From positions 1 to 64,000 of the forward strand of contig NZ_CP007058.1 in NCBI RefSeq assembly GCF_000517625.1: DNA of 64,000 bases, in the 5' to 3' direction. The stretch comes from Halostagnicola larsenii XH-48. Lineage in GTDB: Archaea > Halobacteriota > Halobacteria > Halobacteriales > Natrialbaceae. The stretch's first letter is position 1. Each line of letters opens with the position of its first letter. Under the pieces are notes generated by a model, which was not told the DNA's origin, searched no databases, and was given only the letters and a program-made list of their open reading frames with translations. The translations under genes were made by a program, and so were the position numbers. Shown here piece by piece: positions 26,631 to 34,333 of this stretch.

Positions 26631-27400
26631 ATACTACATTCTCGGTCGGACGTGAGGACGTGATCAACGCCGGCAAGTCGATCTACTCGCTGGTCATCGT
26701 GCTCATCCTGTGGGAGCTCGTGACGCAGATGGGCATGGTACACGAGTACTTCCTCCCGCCGCTGTCGCAAATTCTCGCGACGTTCTACGAGCTAACCGTC
26801 GATGGAACGCTCGTCACGAACGGCTATCTGACGGTCAAACGCGCTTTAATCGGGCTCGTAATCGCCTGCGTGCTGGGTATCATTGTCGGCGTGTTGAGTG
26901 CACGCAGCCGCCTCGCGCGGTGGTTCTGGGATCCGATTATCGAGGTCGGCTACCCGGTTCCGGTCATCGCGCTGGTGCCGGTCTTTCTGTTCTGGTTTGG
27001 AACGGGTGATTTCGCGAAGATCGTCCTCGTCGCGATCGGCTGTTTCTGGCCTGTTGCGATCAACGTCCGGAACGCGGCTCGAGACGTCGACGAGAATCTG
27101 ATCTGGTCGGCGCGGATGATGGGTACGTCGGATCGCCAGTTGCTCAGAAGGGTGATTATACCGGCATCGGCTCCGGGAATCATCTCCGGGATCCAGATCG
27201 CGTTGCCGATCTCGCTCATCATCACTTTCGTCTTCGAGATGGTTGCCGGCGGTGGCGGACTGGGCCACCTCGAGATTCAGGGCGTTCGGTCGTTCGATTC
27301 GGCGCAAGTGTACGCGTCATTGATTGCGATCATGATTCTCGGGTTCGCACTGGATCGAGCGCTTCGAGTGCTCCGACTCAGACTACTCTCGTGGACCTAA
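26621..27400 (+). CDS. ABC transporter permease 2, SsuC/TauC type
   Basis: Second membrane subunit, 259 residues, homologous to the preceding one: VRNAARDVDENLIWSARMMG, then RQLLRRVIIPASAPGIISGI is its EAA-like loop. SsuC/TauC systems usually work with a permease homodimer, so two different permease genes suggest a heterodimeric pore. The ATG at 26621 lies inside the end of permease 1, indicating coupling. Confidence 0.93.
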   Translation: MDVNTTFSVGREDVINAGKSIYSLVIVLILWELVTQMGMVHEYFLPPLSQILATFYELTVDGTLVTNGYLTVKRALIGLVIACVLGIIVGVLSARSRLARWFWDPIIEVGYPVPVIALVPVFLFWFGTGDFAKIVLVAIGCFWPVAINVRNAARDVDENLIWSARMMGTSDRQLLRRVIIPASAPGIISGIQIALPISLIITFVFEMVAGGGGLGHLEIQGVRSFDSAQVYASLIAIMILGFALDRALRVLRLRLLSWT

Positions 27401-27500
27401 TCCCCGATTCAATCGTCTTTCGGGTATCGAATACCGGTTCGTGAACGATGACATGGTATAAGTGCCCGGCGGCCACCCATATGAATGGGTATTGAGAACA

Positions 27501-28460
27501 ATGCACGTTGCAATAATCGGTGGTGCGAGCACCATCGGCTCGACGGTTGCGTACACGCTGGCGACGAAGGATCCGACGATGGACATCTCCCTGGTCGACA
27601 AGGCGCCTGAGCCGGCCTGGGCACACGCGATGGACATCACGCATTCGAAGTATCACGGAACCGACGCTCCGGTCGACGAACGGACGGCTGCATCGTACGG
27701 AACGGTAACGGGGGTCGGAACTGACGAGATGTCGTCTATCGATCCGGATCTCGTCGTCCTCACCGCCGCGGCCCCGCGTCCGGACGACGCCGCTGACCGG
27801 GGGGTCCGCAAAGCGGAACTCGAGGCCAACCGGGCAATCGCCGACGATGTCGCCACACAGCTTCAGTCGATCGATCCGGTTCCAGTGGTGGTTTTAACGA
27901 ACCCGATCGACCGAATTACGTACAGGCTGTGGACCCAGCTGGGCTGGCCCCGCGAGAAGTTCATCGGTTACTCGCTCTCGGAGACGGCTCGTACGGCCCA
28001 CGCCATCGCCGACCTGCAAGGCGTTCATCCGAGTCGCGTCTCCTGTCCCGTGATGGGTGAACACGGCGAGGGAATCGTCCCGATTTTCTCGAGGGCCCGC
28101 GTCGGCGAAGCGTCGGTTTCGTTGACCCCCGAACAAGAATCGGAGGTCCTCGAGTACGTTCGGGACGTCCCCTTCGAAATCGCCTCGAAGCGGGGAGCCG
28201 GCGAAACCTCGAGGTGGGTTACGAGCGCCGGCGTGGCGAAGGTAGTCCGCTCGATGCTCTCCGGGGAGACGACGTCGCCGGGTTGTCTCTCGACACCTCT
28301 CTCAGGCGAGTACGGGTTTGACGATGGCTGTCTCAGCGTTCCCGTTTCCGTCGATTCGACCGGTGTGACGGCGATTCACGAGTGGGAACTCGCCGACACG
28401 GAGTACGAGCGACTCGTCGACGCGTTCGAATCGGTTCGAACCGATCTCGAGACGCTGTGA
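27501..28460 (+). CDS. malate/lactate dehydrogenase-like NAD(P)-dependent oxidoreductase
   Basis: A 319-residue member of the LDH/MDH superfamily. The Rossmann start is HVAIIGGASTIGSTVAYTLA, the NAD-ribose acidic residue follows in DISLVDKAPEP, VVVLTNPIDRITYRLW contains the conserved Asn-Pro, and the catalytic His is in CPVMGEHGEGIVPIFSRA. The active-site loop that normally reads PRxPGMTR is AAPRPDDAADRG here, so substrate preference may differ from malate and lactate. The start is the ATG at 27501, directly before the first strand. Its place between an importer and an amidohydrolase suggests a hydroxy-acid step in that pathway. Confidence 0.82.
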   Translation: MHVAIIGGASTIGSTVAYTLATKDPTMDISLVDKAPEPAWAHAMDITHSKYHGTDAPVDERTAASYGTVTGVGTDEMSSIDPDLVVLTAAAPRPDDAADRGVRKAELEANRAIADDVATQLQSIDPVPVVVLTNPIDRITYRLWTQLGWPREKFIGYSLSETARTAHAIADLQGVHPSRVSCPVMGEHGEGIVPIFSRARVGEASVSLTPEQESEVLEYVRDVPFEIASKRGAGETSRWVTSAGVAKVVRSMLSGETTSPGCLSTPLSGEYGFDDGCLSVPVSVDSTGVTAIHEWELADTEYERLVDAFESVRTDLETL

Positions 28461-28507
28461 TTTCGCGCGATAGTCGCTGTGGACGGACTCGCTTCGAACG
28501 TGCATAA

Positions 28508-28517
28508 TCTTTATAGT
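28508..28517 (+). promoter_or_regulatory. TATA box of the amidohydrolase-Rieske unit
   Basis: TCTTTATAGT, placing transcription start near 28540 and giving a 5' leader of about 30 bases, which then includes a five-codon reading frame (28554-28571) overlapping the amidohydrolase ATG. Confidence 0.45.
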
Positions 28518-28568
28518 CAAATGCGCACTCCTTTCTTGTGTGGTACTAACAGCCATGGGTGACCGAGT

Positions 28569-29657
28569 ATGATCGACGCTGCGGAGCACCGGGTGATCGA
28601 CTGCGACTGGCACTACCAGGACTCGTTTACGGATATCGTCGAGTACATGGACGAGCCCTGGAAGACGAAATACGAGCGAAGCAACTGGGACGCGGCGGGT
28701 GTCAAACAGAACCTGAGTTCGTTTTTCCCGACGTCGACTGGCGACCGACAAGCGTACGGGAAAATCGAACGCGAACACTCGAACTACCCGGACGAGGCCG
28801 AAACGCCCGACAGAGTTCGGGAAGGCATGGAGTTCCTCGATGTCGACCAGAGCCTCCAGATTTCGCACCTCGCACTCGCGATGGGCGGCGTCCAAACCGA
28901 CGACGAGCGTACGCAGGCGTTTGCGAAGGCCCACATCGAGTACATGATCGATCAGGTCCTCGATCCAGAGGACGGCGTCTACGGGCTCGTTCCGCTTCCC
29001 TACAGCGACATCGAGACCTCTCTCGAGATTCTCGATCGAGTCGAGGACGTCCCCGCGATACGAGGGGCCTGTTTCATCACCGCTGGTGCGAACCCGCCCC
29101 TCGGAAACCGGAAGTACGATCCGCTGTACGAACGTTGCGAAGAGATCGGCTATCCGGTCGTCTTCCACACCGGCGGTTCCGGCCTGGACGATTACGTTCG
29201 TGCCGGCTATCAGGAAATGCTCGAGACCCACACGCTCGGCTTTCTCGAGTCGAACATGTCCCAGCTCGTCAGCGTTACCTGCCAGGGCGTCCCGGAAAAA
29301 TTCCCGGATCTCGATATCGTGTTCATGGAATCGGGCGTCACGTACGTCCCCGGTCTGATCAGCCGACTCGAGGAGGAGTACCTGAAACGACCCGAGGAAG
29401 CACCGTTGCTCGAGAAGCGCCCAAGCGAGTACATCACCGACTACTACTTCGGGACCCAGCCGCTCGAGGTGTCGGCGAGCCCAGACCTCCTCGAGTTGTG
29501 TTTCGACATGCTGGGAACCGACAGGTTGTTGTACGCATCGGATTATCCCCACTGGGACTTCGATAGCCCGTCGACGATTACGGACCTCCCCTTCATATCC
29601 GACGAAGAGCGGAAGGCGATTCTGGCGGGCAACGCCGTGGAGGTGTTCGATCTATGA
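28569..29657 (+). CDS. amidohydrolase family 2 protein (ACMSD/decarboxylase-like)
   Basis: A 362-residue TIM-barrel metal enzyme of the amidohydrolase-2 group (amino-carboxymuconate-semialdehyde decarboxylase, gamma-resorcylate decarboxylase relatives). The usual N-terminal HxH metal motif appears as VIDCDWHYQDSF with only one His; VVFHTGGSG supplies a metal His, FMESGVTYVPGLISRLEEEY is the family's ESG-W-like helix, and LLYASDYPHWDFDS has the metal-binding Asp with the conserved SDYPH. Likely decarboxylation or C-C hydrolysis of an aromatic or ring-cleaved acid. A GGTGA precedes the ATG. The Rieske gene overlaps its stop by 4 bases. Confidence 0.9.
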   Translation: MIDAAEHRVIDCDWHYQDSFTDIVEYMDEPWKTKYERSNWDAAGVKQNLSSFFPTSTGDRQAYGKIEREHSNYPDEAETPDRVREGMEFLDVDQSLQISHLALAMGGVQTDDERTQAFAKAHIEYMIDQVLDPEDGVYGLVPLPYSDIETSLEILDRVEDVPAIRGACFITAGANPPLGNRKYDPLYERCEEIGYPVVFHTGGSGLDDYVRAGYQEMLETHTLGFLESNMSQLVSVTCQGVPEKFPDLDIVFMESGVTYVPGLISRLEEEYLKRPEEAPLLEKRPSEYITDYYFGTQPLEVSASPDLLELCFDMLGTDRLLYASDYPHWDFDSPSTITDLPFISDEERKAILAGNAVEVFDL

Positions 29658-30031
29658 GCGAGGACGGACTGGTCGAGGTAAAGGCGGTCGAATCGTTCGC
29701 CGACGGTGACCACGAACTGGTCGACGTTCGCGGCGTCGAGGTCGGCGTCGTCCGGGACGAAGACGAGTTTTACGCGTTTCGAAACACCTGTCCACACGAT
29801 GGCGGGCCGGTGTGTACGGGACCGGTCTCTCGAAAACTCGTCGGCGAATTCGTCGGCCCCGGTGAGCGCGTCGAGCGGTCGTTCAGCGACGAAAAGATCA
29901 TCTCCTGTCCGTGGCACGGCTGGTCGTTCGACCTCGAGACGGGCGAAAACGTCGCCGACGAAAACATCGTGCTCCCGTCGTACGACGTGGTCGTCGAAAA
30001 CGGCATCGTCTACGTCGACGACGGTCGGTGA
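29654..30031 (+). CDS. Rieske [2Fe-2S] ferredoxin-like protein
   Basis: A 125-residue soluble electron carrier. Cluster ligands are in CPHDGGPV and CPWHGWSF (each supplying Cys and His). Between them lies an insertion of about 40 residues, longer than in bacterial Rieske ferredoxins. The ATGA overlap with the amidohydrolase gene shows translational coupling, so the two act together; such pairs are seen with aromatic-ring or ether degradation genes. No oxygenase subunit is next to it, so its electron acceptor is unknown. Confidence 0.93.
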   Translation: MSEDGLVEVKAVESFADGDHELVDVRGVEVGVVRDEDEFYAFRNTCPHDGGPVCTGPVSRKLVGEFVGPGERVERSFSDEKIISCPWHGWSFDLETGENVADENIVLPSYDVVVENGIVYVDDGR

Positions 30032-30054
30032 GCGAACCGTTCCGTTCGAAGCGA

Positions 30055-30543
30055 TTATTCGACCCGGTACACCCGCAACTTCACCCCGTTCGGCTGGCGA
30101 GTCCCCGACGCGACGAACACGCTCTCGGTCAACCACTCGAGGTCGGGGTCGGCCGTTTCGAACGTCGGCACTGATTGAAAGTAGACGTCTTCCGGGTCGA
30201 CGGGTCGTCCGTCGCGAATGCGCTCGCTCGTTTCCGGAGACGCGTGACGAATCCCCTCGTTTTCGACGTACACGCGGGATCCCTCGTCCGTTTCGAACGC
30301 GTACTTCGCAACGAGTTCGGTTGCGCGCTCGGTTCGATACAGCTGGTAGTCAGCTCCCGCTTGCAACACCGTTCCGTCACACCGACCGGAGACGGTCCCG
30401 CCGCGAATCGGAATGATACGTCGACTTCCGTCGCCTGTCTCGCCTATTTCGATCGGGTCGTCGACTTCGATGTCGAGTTCCAACACCTGCTCGAGCGTCG
30501 GAACGAGTGGATCCGCTTCCTGGTCCGTGTTCTCTTCTCCCAT
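30055..30543 (-). CDS. DUF3237 family protein
   Basis: A 162-residue protein matching the DUF3237 layout: RIIPIRGGTVSGRCDGTVLQ, AGADYQLYRTERATELVAKY, EGSRVYVENEGIRHASPETS, and a closing YFQSVPTFETADPDLEWLTE followed by VFVASGTRQPNGVKLRVYRV. The family forms a beta barrel; biochemical role not established, though members often sit beside catabolic oxygenase and hydrolase genes as here. It converges with the Rieske gene (23 bases apart). Confidence 0.85.
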   Translation of the reverse strand: MGEENTDQEADPLVPTLEQVLELDIEVDDPIEIGETGDGSRRIIPIRGGTVSGRCDGTVLQAGADYQLYRTERATELVAKYAFETDEGSRVYVENEGIRHASPETSERIRDGRPVDPEDVYFQSVPTFETADPDLEWLTESVFVASGTRQPNGVKLRVYRVE

Positions 30544-30725
30544 GAAGGGTTGTCTCGATGGCGAAAGTTATAGTTAGCGCTCGTCGCATGGCGCTGACTG
30601 GCTGCCGGGCCGGCCGTTCGAGCGCCGTGGCCCGTTGCATATTGCGGGTCCGACGGCCGGTGGATCGACTCGGAAACGCGTTCGTTCGCCTAAACGTTTA
30701 GTAGGTGTTATACCAATGGTACCGT

Positions 30726-31151
30726 ATGGCAATACTCTGTGCCGTCGATGGGACACAACCACACGAATCGGTCGTTTCCACTGCTGATGACCTCGCTAGA
30801 GCGTACGATGACGAACTGATCGTCCTTCACGTCATGACCAAAGACCGGTTCGAGTCTCGAGGCCAGGACCGAACAGAGTACTACGTCGATGACGCCGCTC
30901 GCGAGGCGCGCGAGATGGCTCGAGAGGCCGCGGCCGACGTTCTCGATTCGACCGACCGGGTCGTCGCTCGCGGACGCGTCGGCGACCCGACGGCGGAAAT
31001 TCTCGAGGTTGCCGACCGCGTCTCGGCCCGGTATCTCGTTCTCGGCGGACGCAAGCGGTCGCCAGTCGGGAAGGCGCTGTTCGGAAGCACCACGCAATCG
31101 ATTCTCTTGGAAGCAACGACTCCGGTGGTCACCGTTATGGATGAAGAATGA
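30726..31151 (+). CDS. universal stress protein (UspA family)
   Basis: A 141-residue single-domain Usp. MAILCAVDGTQPHESVVS is the first strand and ATP-binding start; the nucleotide loop is LVLGGRKRSPVGKALFGSTT followed by QSILLEATTPVVTV, matching the G-2x-G-9x-G(S/T) motif of ATP-binding Usps. The start at 30726 is directly before the first strand and an AT-rich promoter lies about 27 bases upstream. Monocistronic. Confidence 0.93.
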   Translation: MAILCAVDGTQPHESVVSTADDLARAYDDELIVLHVMTKDRFESRGQDRTEYYVDDAAREAREMAREAAADVLDSTDRVVARGRVGDPTAEILEVADRVSARYLVLGGRKRSPVGKALFGSTTQSILLEATTPVVTVMDEE

Positions 31152-31200
31152 TAATTAGACAATTGTATCAGGTTACCATTATTCAACGGCCGATCCGGTC

Positions 31201-31617
31201 CTAATGGTCTTCGTACCGCGTGTCGACGGTTTCCAGTGAGTTCCGAAGCCCATCGGGGAGGGCCACTCCACTGTCGCCGCCGACGGGAACACAGACCCGG
31301 TGTTCGGTTCCGTCGAATACGATCTCGCCGTCGTGGGTGGCCGTGTAGTCGAACTGAACGCTCGTTTCGCCAACCGTTGGCGTCACCTCGATCTCGACGG
31401 CGTCACCTGCCTCAACCTGCCCTTTGAAGTCGAAATCCATCGAGACGAGCGGCAAGCCGATTCCCTCGTTCTGGGAGAGCTCCCAGAACGGCCATCCGAT
31501 CGATTCCATGAGCATGTCCGAGGATTCGTGAACCGCGTCGATCATGCGCGGGTAGTGAGCGATACCGAACGGATCCGTATCCGAAAACCGAACAGTCCAG
31601 GTTCTCGTAAAACTCAT
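31201..31617 (-). CDS. 4HBT/YbgC-like acyl-CoA thioesterase
   Basis: Single-hotdog protein of 138 residues from the ATG at 31617. The family motif with the catalytic Asp is RFSDTDPFGIAHYPRMIDAV; then ESIGWPFWELSQNEGIGLPL and the strands DFDFKGQVEAGDAVEIEVTP. It probably hydrolyses acyl- or hydroxybenzoyl-CoA. An upstream ATG at 31641 adds eight unconserved residues. A palindrome lies about 150 bases upstream (31764-31779). Confidence 0.9.
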   Translation of the reverse strand: MSFTRTWTVRFSDTDPFGIAHYPRMIDAVHESSDMLMESIGWPFWELSQNEGIGLPLVSMDFDFKGQVEAGDAVEIEVTPTVGETSVQFDYTATHDGEIVFDGTEHRVCVPVGGDSGVALPDGLRNSLETVDTRYEDH

Positions 31618-31763
31618 CGATACCGTAATCGTGCCTCTCACCTCGTATAAATGTAGTGTGATCGCTTTGGCCCGCCAAATCTTGGCACGAACAAACTATT
31701 TTGTCGATCGCTGTCCAGGTCTTTTCCTCCTGGTTATAATCAAATCACGTAACTATATGTCTG

Positions 31764-31779
31764 ATTGGTACTAACCAAT
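31764..31779. promoter_or_regulatory. inverted repeat ATTGGTACTAACCAAT
   Basis: Six-base perfect arms around ACTA in the intergenic space between the thioesterase and crcB genes. The GGTACTAAC part recurs at 28542-28550 before the amidohydrolase gene, so a shared regulator is conceivable. Confidence 0.35.
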
Positions 31780-31901
31780 ATCGTATTCGAACCCGGAGGT
31801 AGCTACCATGCACTTTCGGTTCCTCGAGCGAGGTCACAGTTTTGGGTTGATACTGAAACCCGTTACTACCCTTGGCTGAGGCGGCTCTTCTTGTCTCTCG
31901 A

Positions 31902-32261
31902 TCAAAACGGCAGTACCATCGCGATACCAACTGCGCCACCAGCAGCGAGCAGACACGAACTCAACGTCCCGCCTGCGTAGATCACCGCCTGAACGCGATC
32001 ACCCGTCTCCCACAACTGGACAGTTTGGACGGAAAACGACGAATATGTCGTAAAAGACCCACACGCTCCAGTCCCAACGAAGAGAACGGCCTCGTGACTG
32101 AACCCGACGAACACGACCAGCCCGAGTGCAAAGCTGCCTACGACATTGACGACGAGCGTCGATATCGGGAACCGGTCGTGAGCGAGTTTCTGGTCGACGA
32201 GATATCGAAGTACAGCGCCGATTGCGCCGCCGGTCCCGAGAAGATGGGCAGCCTCCATCAA
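31902..32261 (-). CDS. crcB2: fluoride channel CrcB/Fluc, subunit 2
   Basis: A 119-residue, four-helix membrane protein that exports fluoride. Motifs GTGGAIGAVLRYLVDQKL, VVNVVGSFALGLVVF with the conserved pore Asn, and GTGACGSFTTYSSFSVQTVQ with the Phe-box and central Na+ site residues. It overlaps the upstream crcB gene by 4 bases; the two probably form an antiparallel heterodimer with opposite topologies, as known for paired Fluc genes. Confidence 0.95.
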   Translation of the reverse strand: MMEAAHLLGTGGAIGAVLRYLVDQKLAHDRFPISTLVVNVVGSFALGLVVFVGFSHEAVLFVGTGACGSFTTYSSFSVQTVQLWETGDRVQAVIYAGGTLSSCLLAAGGAVGIAMVLPF

Positions 32262-32668
32262 TCGCTCACCTCCGGTGTGGGGGGTGTGACACTACGCAGC
32301 CATCGTGCACCTTCTCGGCCCACCAAAACCGCGCCGAAGCCAAGCGCATAACTTCCGATGATGTATCCAACCGCCAGTGCCGGCGTGGTCGTGAGCGCAT
32401 CGACGACGAACGTACTGTAGGTAGTAAAAGACGCGATGAACCCGGTGGCAATGAGTGTTCGACTGGTCTCGGAGATCGTTCCAGTCAAGCGACTCTCGTA
32501 GATGAGAAATCCAAGCGCCAGGCTTCCGAGGACGTTGACCAGTGCCGTCGCCGCCAGTGAACTCGGAACGAACAGTTCAACGGCGTACCGGAGGTTCGAG
32601 CCGCCGAACCCGCCGATTCCGACTACGAGCATCGCCTCGAGATGTTCGAGAGTGCGTGAGTGTGCCAT
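32258..32668 (-). CDS. crcB1: fluoride channel CrcB/Fluc, subunit 1
   Basis: From the ATG at 32668 (MAHSRTLEHLEAM) a 136-residue four-helix protein with GIGGFGGSNLRYAVELFV, ALVNVLGSLALGFLIY and ATGFIASFTTYSTFVVDAL, the Fluc hallmarks. The frame is open to an ATG at 32701, but that start falls inside the riboswitch-like leader and must be wrong if the leader is real. First gene of the crcB pair. Confidence 0.94.
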   Translation of the reverse strand: MAHSRTLEHLEAMLVVGIGGFGGSNLRYAVELFVPSSLAATALVNVLGSLALGFLIYESRLTGTISETSRTLIATGFIASFTTYSTFVVDALTTTPALAVGYIIGSYALGFGAVLVGREGARWLRSVTPPTPEVSD

Positions 32669-32683
32669 CGCTGATTCAGTGAC

Positions 32684-32731
32684 GGAGCCATTAGCCAACA
32701 TGGCGGTAGAGACAGGCGGACTCCATCGCCC
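32684..32731 (-). promoter_or_regulatory. fluoride riboswitch (crcB motif) aptamer
   Basis: Read on the minus strand: GGGCGATGGAGTCCGCCT, a spacer, ACCGCCATGTTGGC, then TAATGGCTCC. This reproduces the crcB RNA: stem 1 GGGCG/CGCCT (one G-U), its loop AUGGAGUC pairing by pseudoknot GGAGUC/GGCUCC with the 3' end, and stem 2 GCCA/UGGC ahead of the conserved GCUxAUGG. Each part aligns with the bacterial aptamer of known structure (GGGCGAUGAGGCCCGCCC ... GGGCUGAUGGCCUC). The 3' end is 15 bases before the crcB1 ATG. Base pairs and position are seen; fluoride sensing is inferred. Confidence 0.85.
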
Positions 32732-33152
32732 GAACAGGCCCGCGACAGGGTGTTAGCTCACCTTGTCTCAGGTACAATGTTAACATAGCGATTTACCGAC
32801 CGCCGGGAGTGGCACGACCCTGTCCCCACGCCCTTACTGCTGTGCGTGCGCTCTGTCGGCGTTTTCTCCCTCGAGACAGGCTGCGATGTCGTCCATCGTT
32901 TTCATCTCGAGGATATTGTATCCGCATCGGCAGCATCAAAACCCTCTCGTATCACTGTGCTGTCTGCGACCCCGGGTCACACGGACAACAAAAAGTTAAC
33001 GACCACTCCGTGTGGAGTCCGTGACATCGGTAATGGGTGCCCCGATAGTAATCGGACGACGAAATCTTCGGCGTTCGCCGATAGCGCGTACGACTACCAT
33101 ACGAGGGGTCCGTTTGCAACTCTCTTTGCTCCGTCACGAGGTGAGCTAACCC
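32732..33152. other. intergenic region between crcB leader and flippase-like gene
   Basis: About 420 bases with no frame of coding character. It contains the presumed crcB promoter (AT-rich around 32775-32795, minus strand) and a GAGGTGAG at 33139-33146, which is the ribosome-binding site of the next gene. Confidence 0.4.
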
Positions 33153-34169
33153 GTGCGACGATCGATTCGGTTCCTTCTCGGTACGTGTGCGGGCAGCGCC
33201 ATACTCGGCGGCTACCTCTATACGGTCGGCGCAGAGACCGTTCTCGCTCGGATGACTACCGTCGCCCCGTGGGCGCTTGGAATCGTCGCCGTGCTGGTCG
33301 TCCTCGAGGGAATCGCGGATGGGATCGGCGTCTGGGCCTCGATTGCACCGCTGGGTGATGGACTGTCGGGGAGCAAAAGCGTCCAATTCGCGCTCGCCGG
33401 CGACTTCTTCGATACGCTCAGTCCAGCGGGTCCGGTGAGTTCAGAGCCGATCATGGCCCGGTTTTTCAGCGTCGAGACGGGAACGGGCTATGCCGAGGCG
33501 CTCGGCGTTCGATCGACCGCGAAATACGTTAAATCGGCAACGCAGGTCCTCGTCTCCGGCCTCCTCGGCATATTTTTGCTCGTCGATACACCCAATGCAA
33601 CGCCCATTTTGCTCACGCTCGGCGGTTCGCTCGCCGGCCTCGTGGTGTTCGGTGGCGTCGTCCTCTGGTCACGAACCCAACTCTCGAGCGCCCTCGTCGT
33701 CGTTCTCACCCCGATCGTCGCGCGGATTTCAGGCCTGTATCGAGAACAGCCGTACGGTCGAGATTTCGTCGCGGCGGGCGTTGAGCGATATTGGAGCCGT
33801 CTCGTTGGCTTTCGCGAGACACCAGGATTGCTTGCCCTCATTGCGATTGGCGGACTCGTCGAACAGTTGTTGACTGCAGCCGCACTCTGGGTCGCGTTCG
33901 CTGGATTAGGTGTCGACAGCGTCTTTCTTCCGATACTCGTGATTATTCCGCTGCCACAGATCGCAAGCGTTGTGCCGATTCCCGGCAGTCTCGGGGCGTA
34001 CGATCTGTTGCTCGGCGGGGCGTTGGTGGTGGTCACCGGTGTTCCAACTGCCGTTGCGACGGCGGCGGTCCTCCTCGTTCGAACCCTCACGCTCCCCTTC
34101 AGTGCAATCGCCGGCGGCGTTTGCGTCTCGTATCTGCGCGGCTGGCGGTTGCGAGGGGACGCGGCTTAA
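33153..34169 (+). CDS. flippase-like membrane protein (lysylphosphatidylglycerol-synthase TM domain family)
   Basis: A 338-residue membrane protein of the UPF0104/LPG-synthase-TM family with about eight helices. Diagnostic blocks are FALAGDFFDTLSPAGPVSSE and the late VVPIPGSLGAYDLLLGGALV, characteristic of proteins thought to translocate lipid-linked molecules. It starts with GTG; the strong site GAGGTGA 8 bases upstream decides this start. Standing alone; substrate unknown. Confidence 0.87.
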   Translation: MRRSIRFLLGTCAGSAILGGYLYTVGAETVLARMTTVAPWALGIVAVLVVLEGIADGIGVWASIAPLGDGLSGSKSVQFALAGDFFDTLSPAGPVSSEPIMARFFSVETGTGYAEALGVRSTAKYVKSATQVLVSGLLGIFLLVDTPNATPILLTLGGSLAGLVVFGGVVLWSRTQLSSALVVVLTPIVARISGLYREQPYGRDFVAAGVERYWSRLVGFRETPGLLALIAIGGLVEQLLTAAALWVAFAGLGVDSVFLPILVIIPLPQIASVVPIPGSLGAYDLLLGGALVVVTGVPTAVATAAVLLVRTLTLPFSAIAGGVCVSYLRGWRLRGDAA

Positions 34170-34302
34170 TCGCTGGCCCGTCTCTCGTTCCGATCGTTGC
34201 TTTCACGTTTTCTAGAATTCAAGAACCCATTGTGTAGGCCGCTCGAGTCTTGTCGCTTCCCACCTTCAAACTCCCCGGCTTCAAATTATGGCGAGGCAGA
34301 TT

Positions 34303-34324
34303 CCCCGCTCCACTGTGAGCGGGG
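34303..34324. terminator. GC-rich hairpin CCCCGCTC/GAGCGGGG
   Basis: Perfect 8-base stem with a CACTGT loop, lying between two convergent genes and 9 bases before the MFS stop. It may end transcription from both sides, or be the hairpin of a lost IS200/IS605 element end; I cannot decide. Confidence 0.45.
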
Positions 34325-34333
34325 CTGAATCGG

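Noticed and set aside
28302-29552. 416-codon frame opposite the MDH-like and amidohydrolase genes
   Set aside because: Spans two real genes on the other strand; shadow.
32669-32701. Longer crcB1 start at 32701
   Set aside because: The added residues are encoded by the riboswitch-like leader; the ATG at 32668 is directly before the conserved part.
32846-33358. 170-codon frame before the flippase-like gene
   Set aside because: Overlaps the well-supported flippase start and ribosome-binding site; composition not coding.
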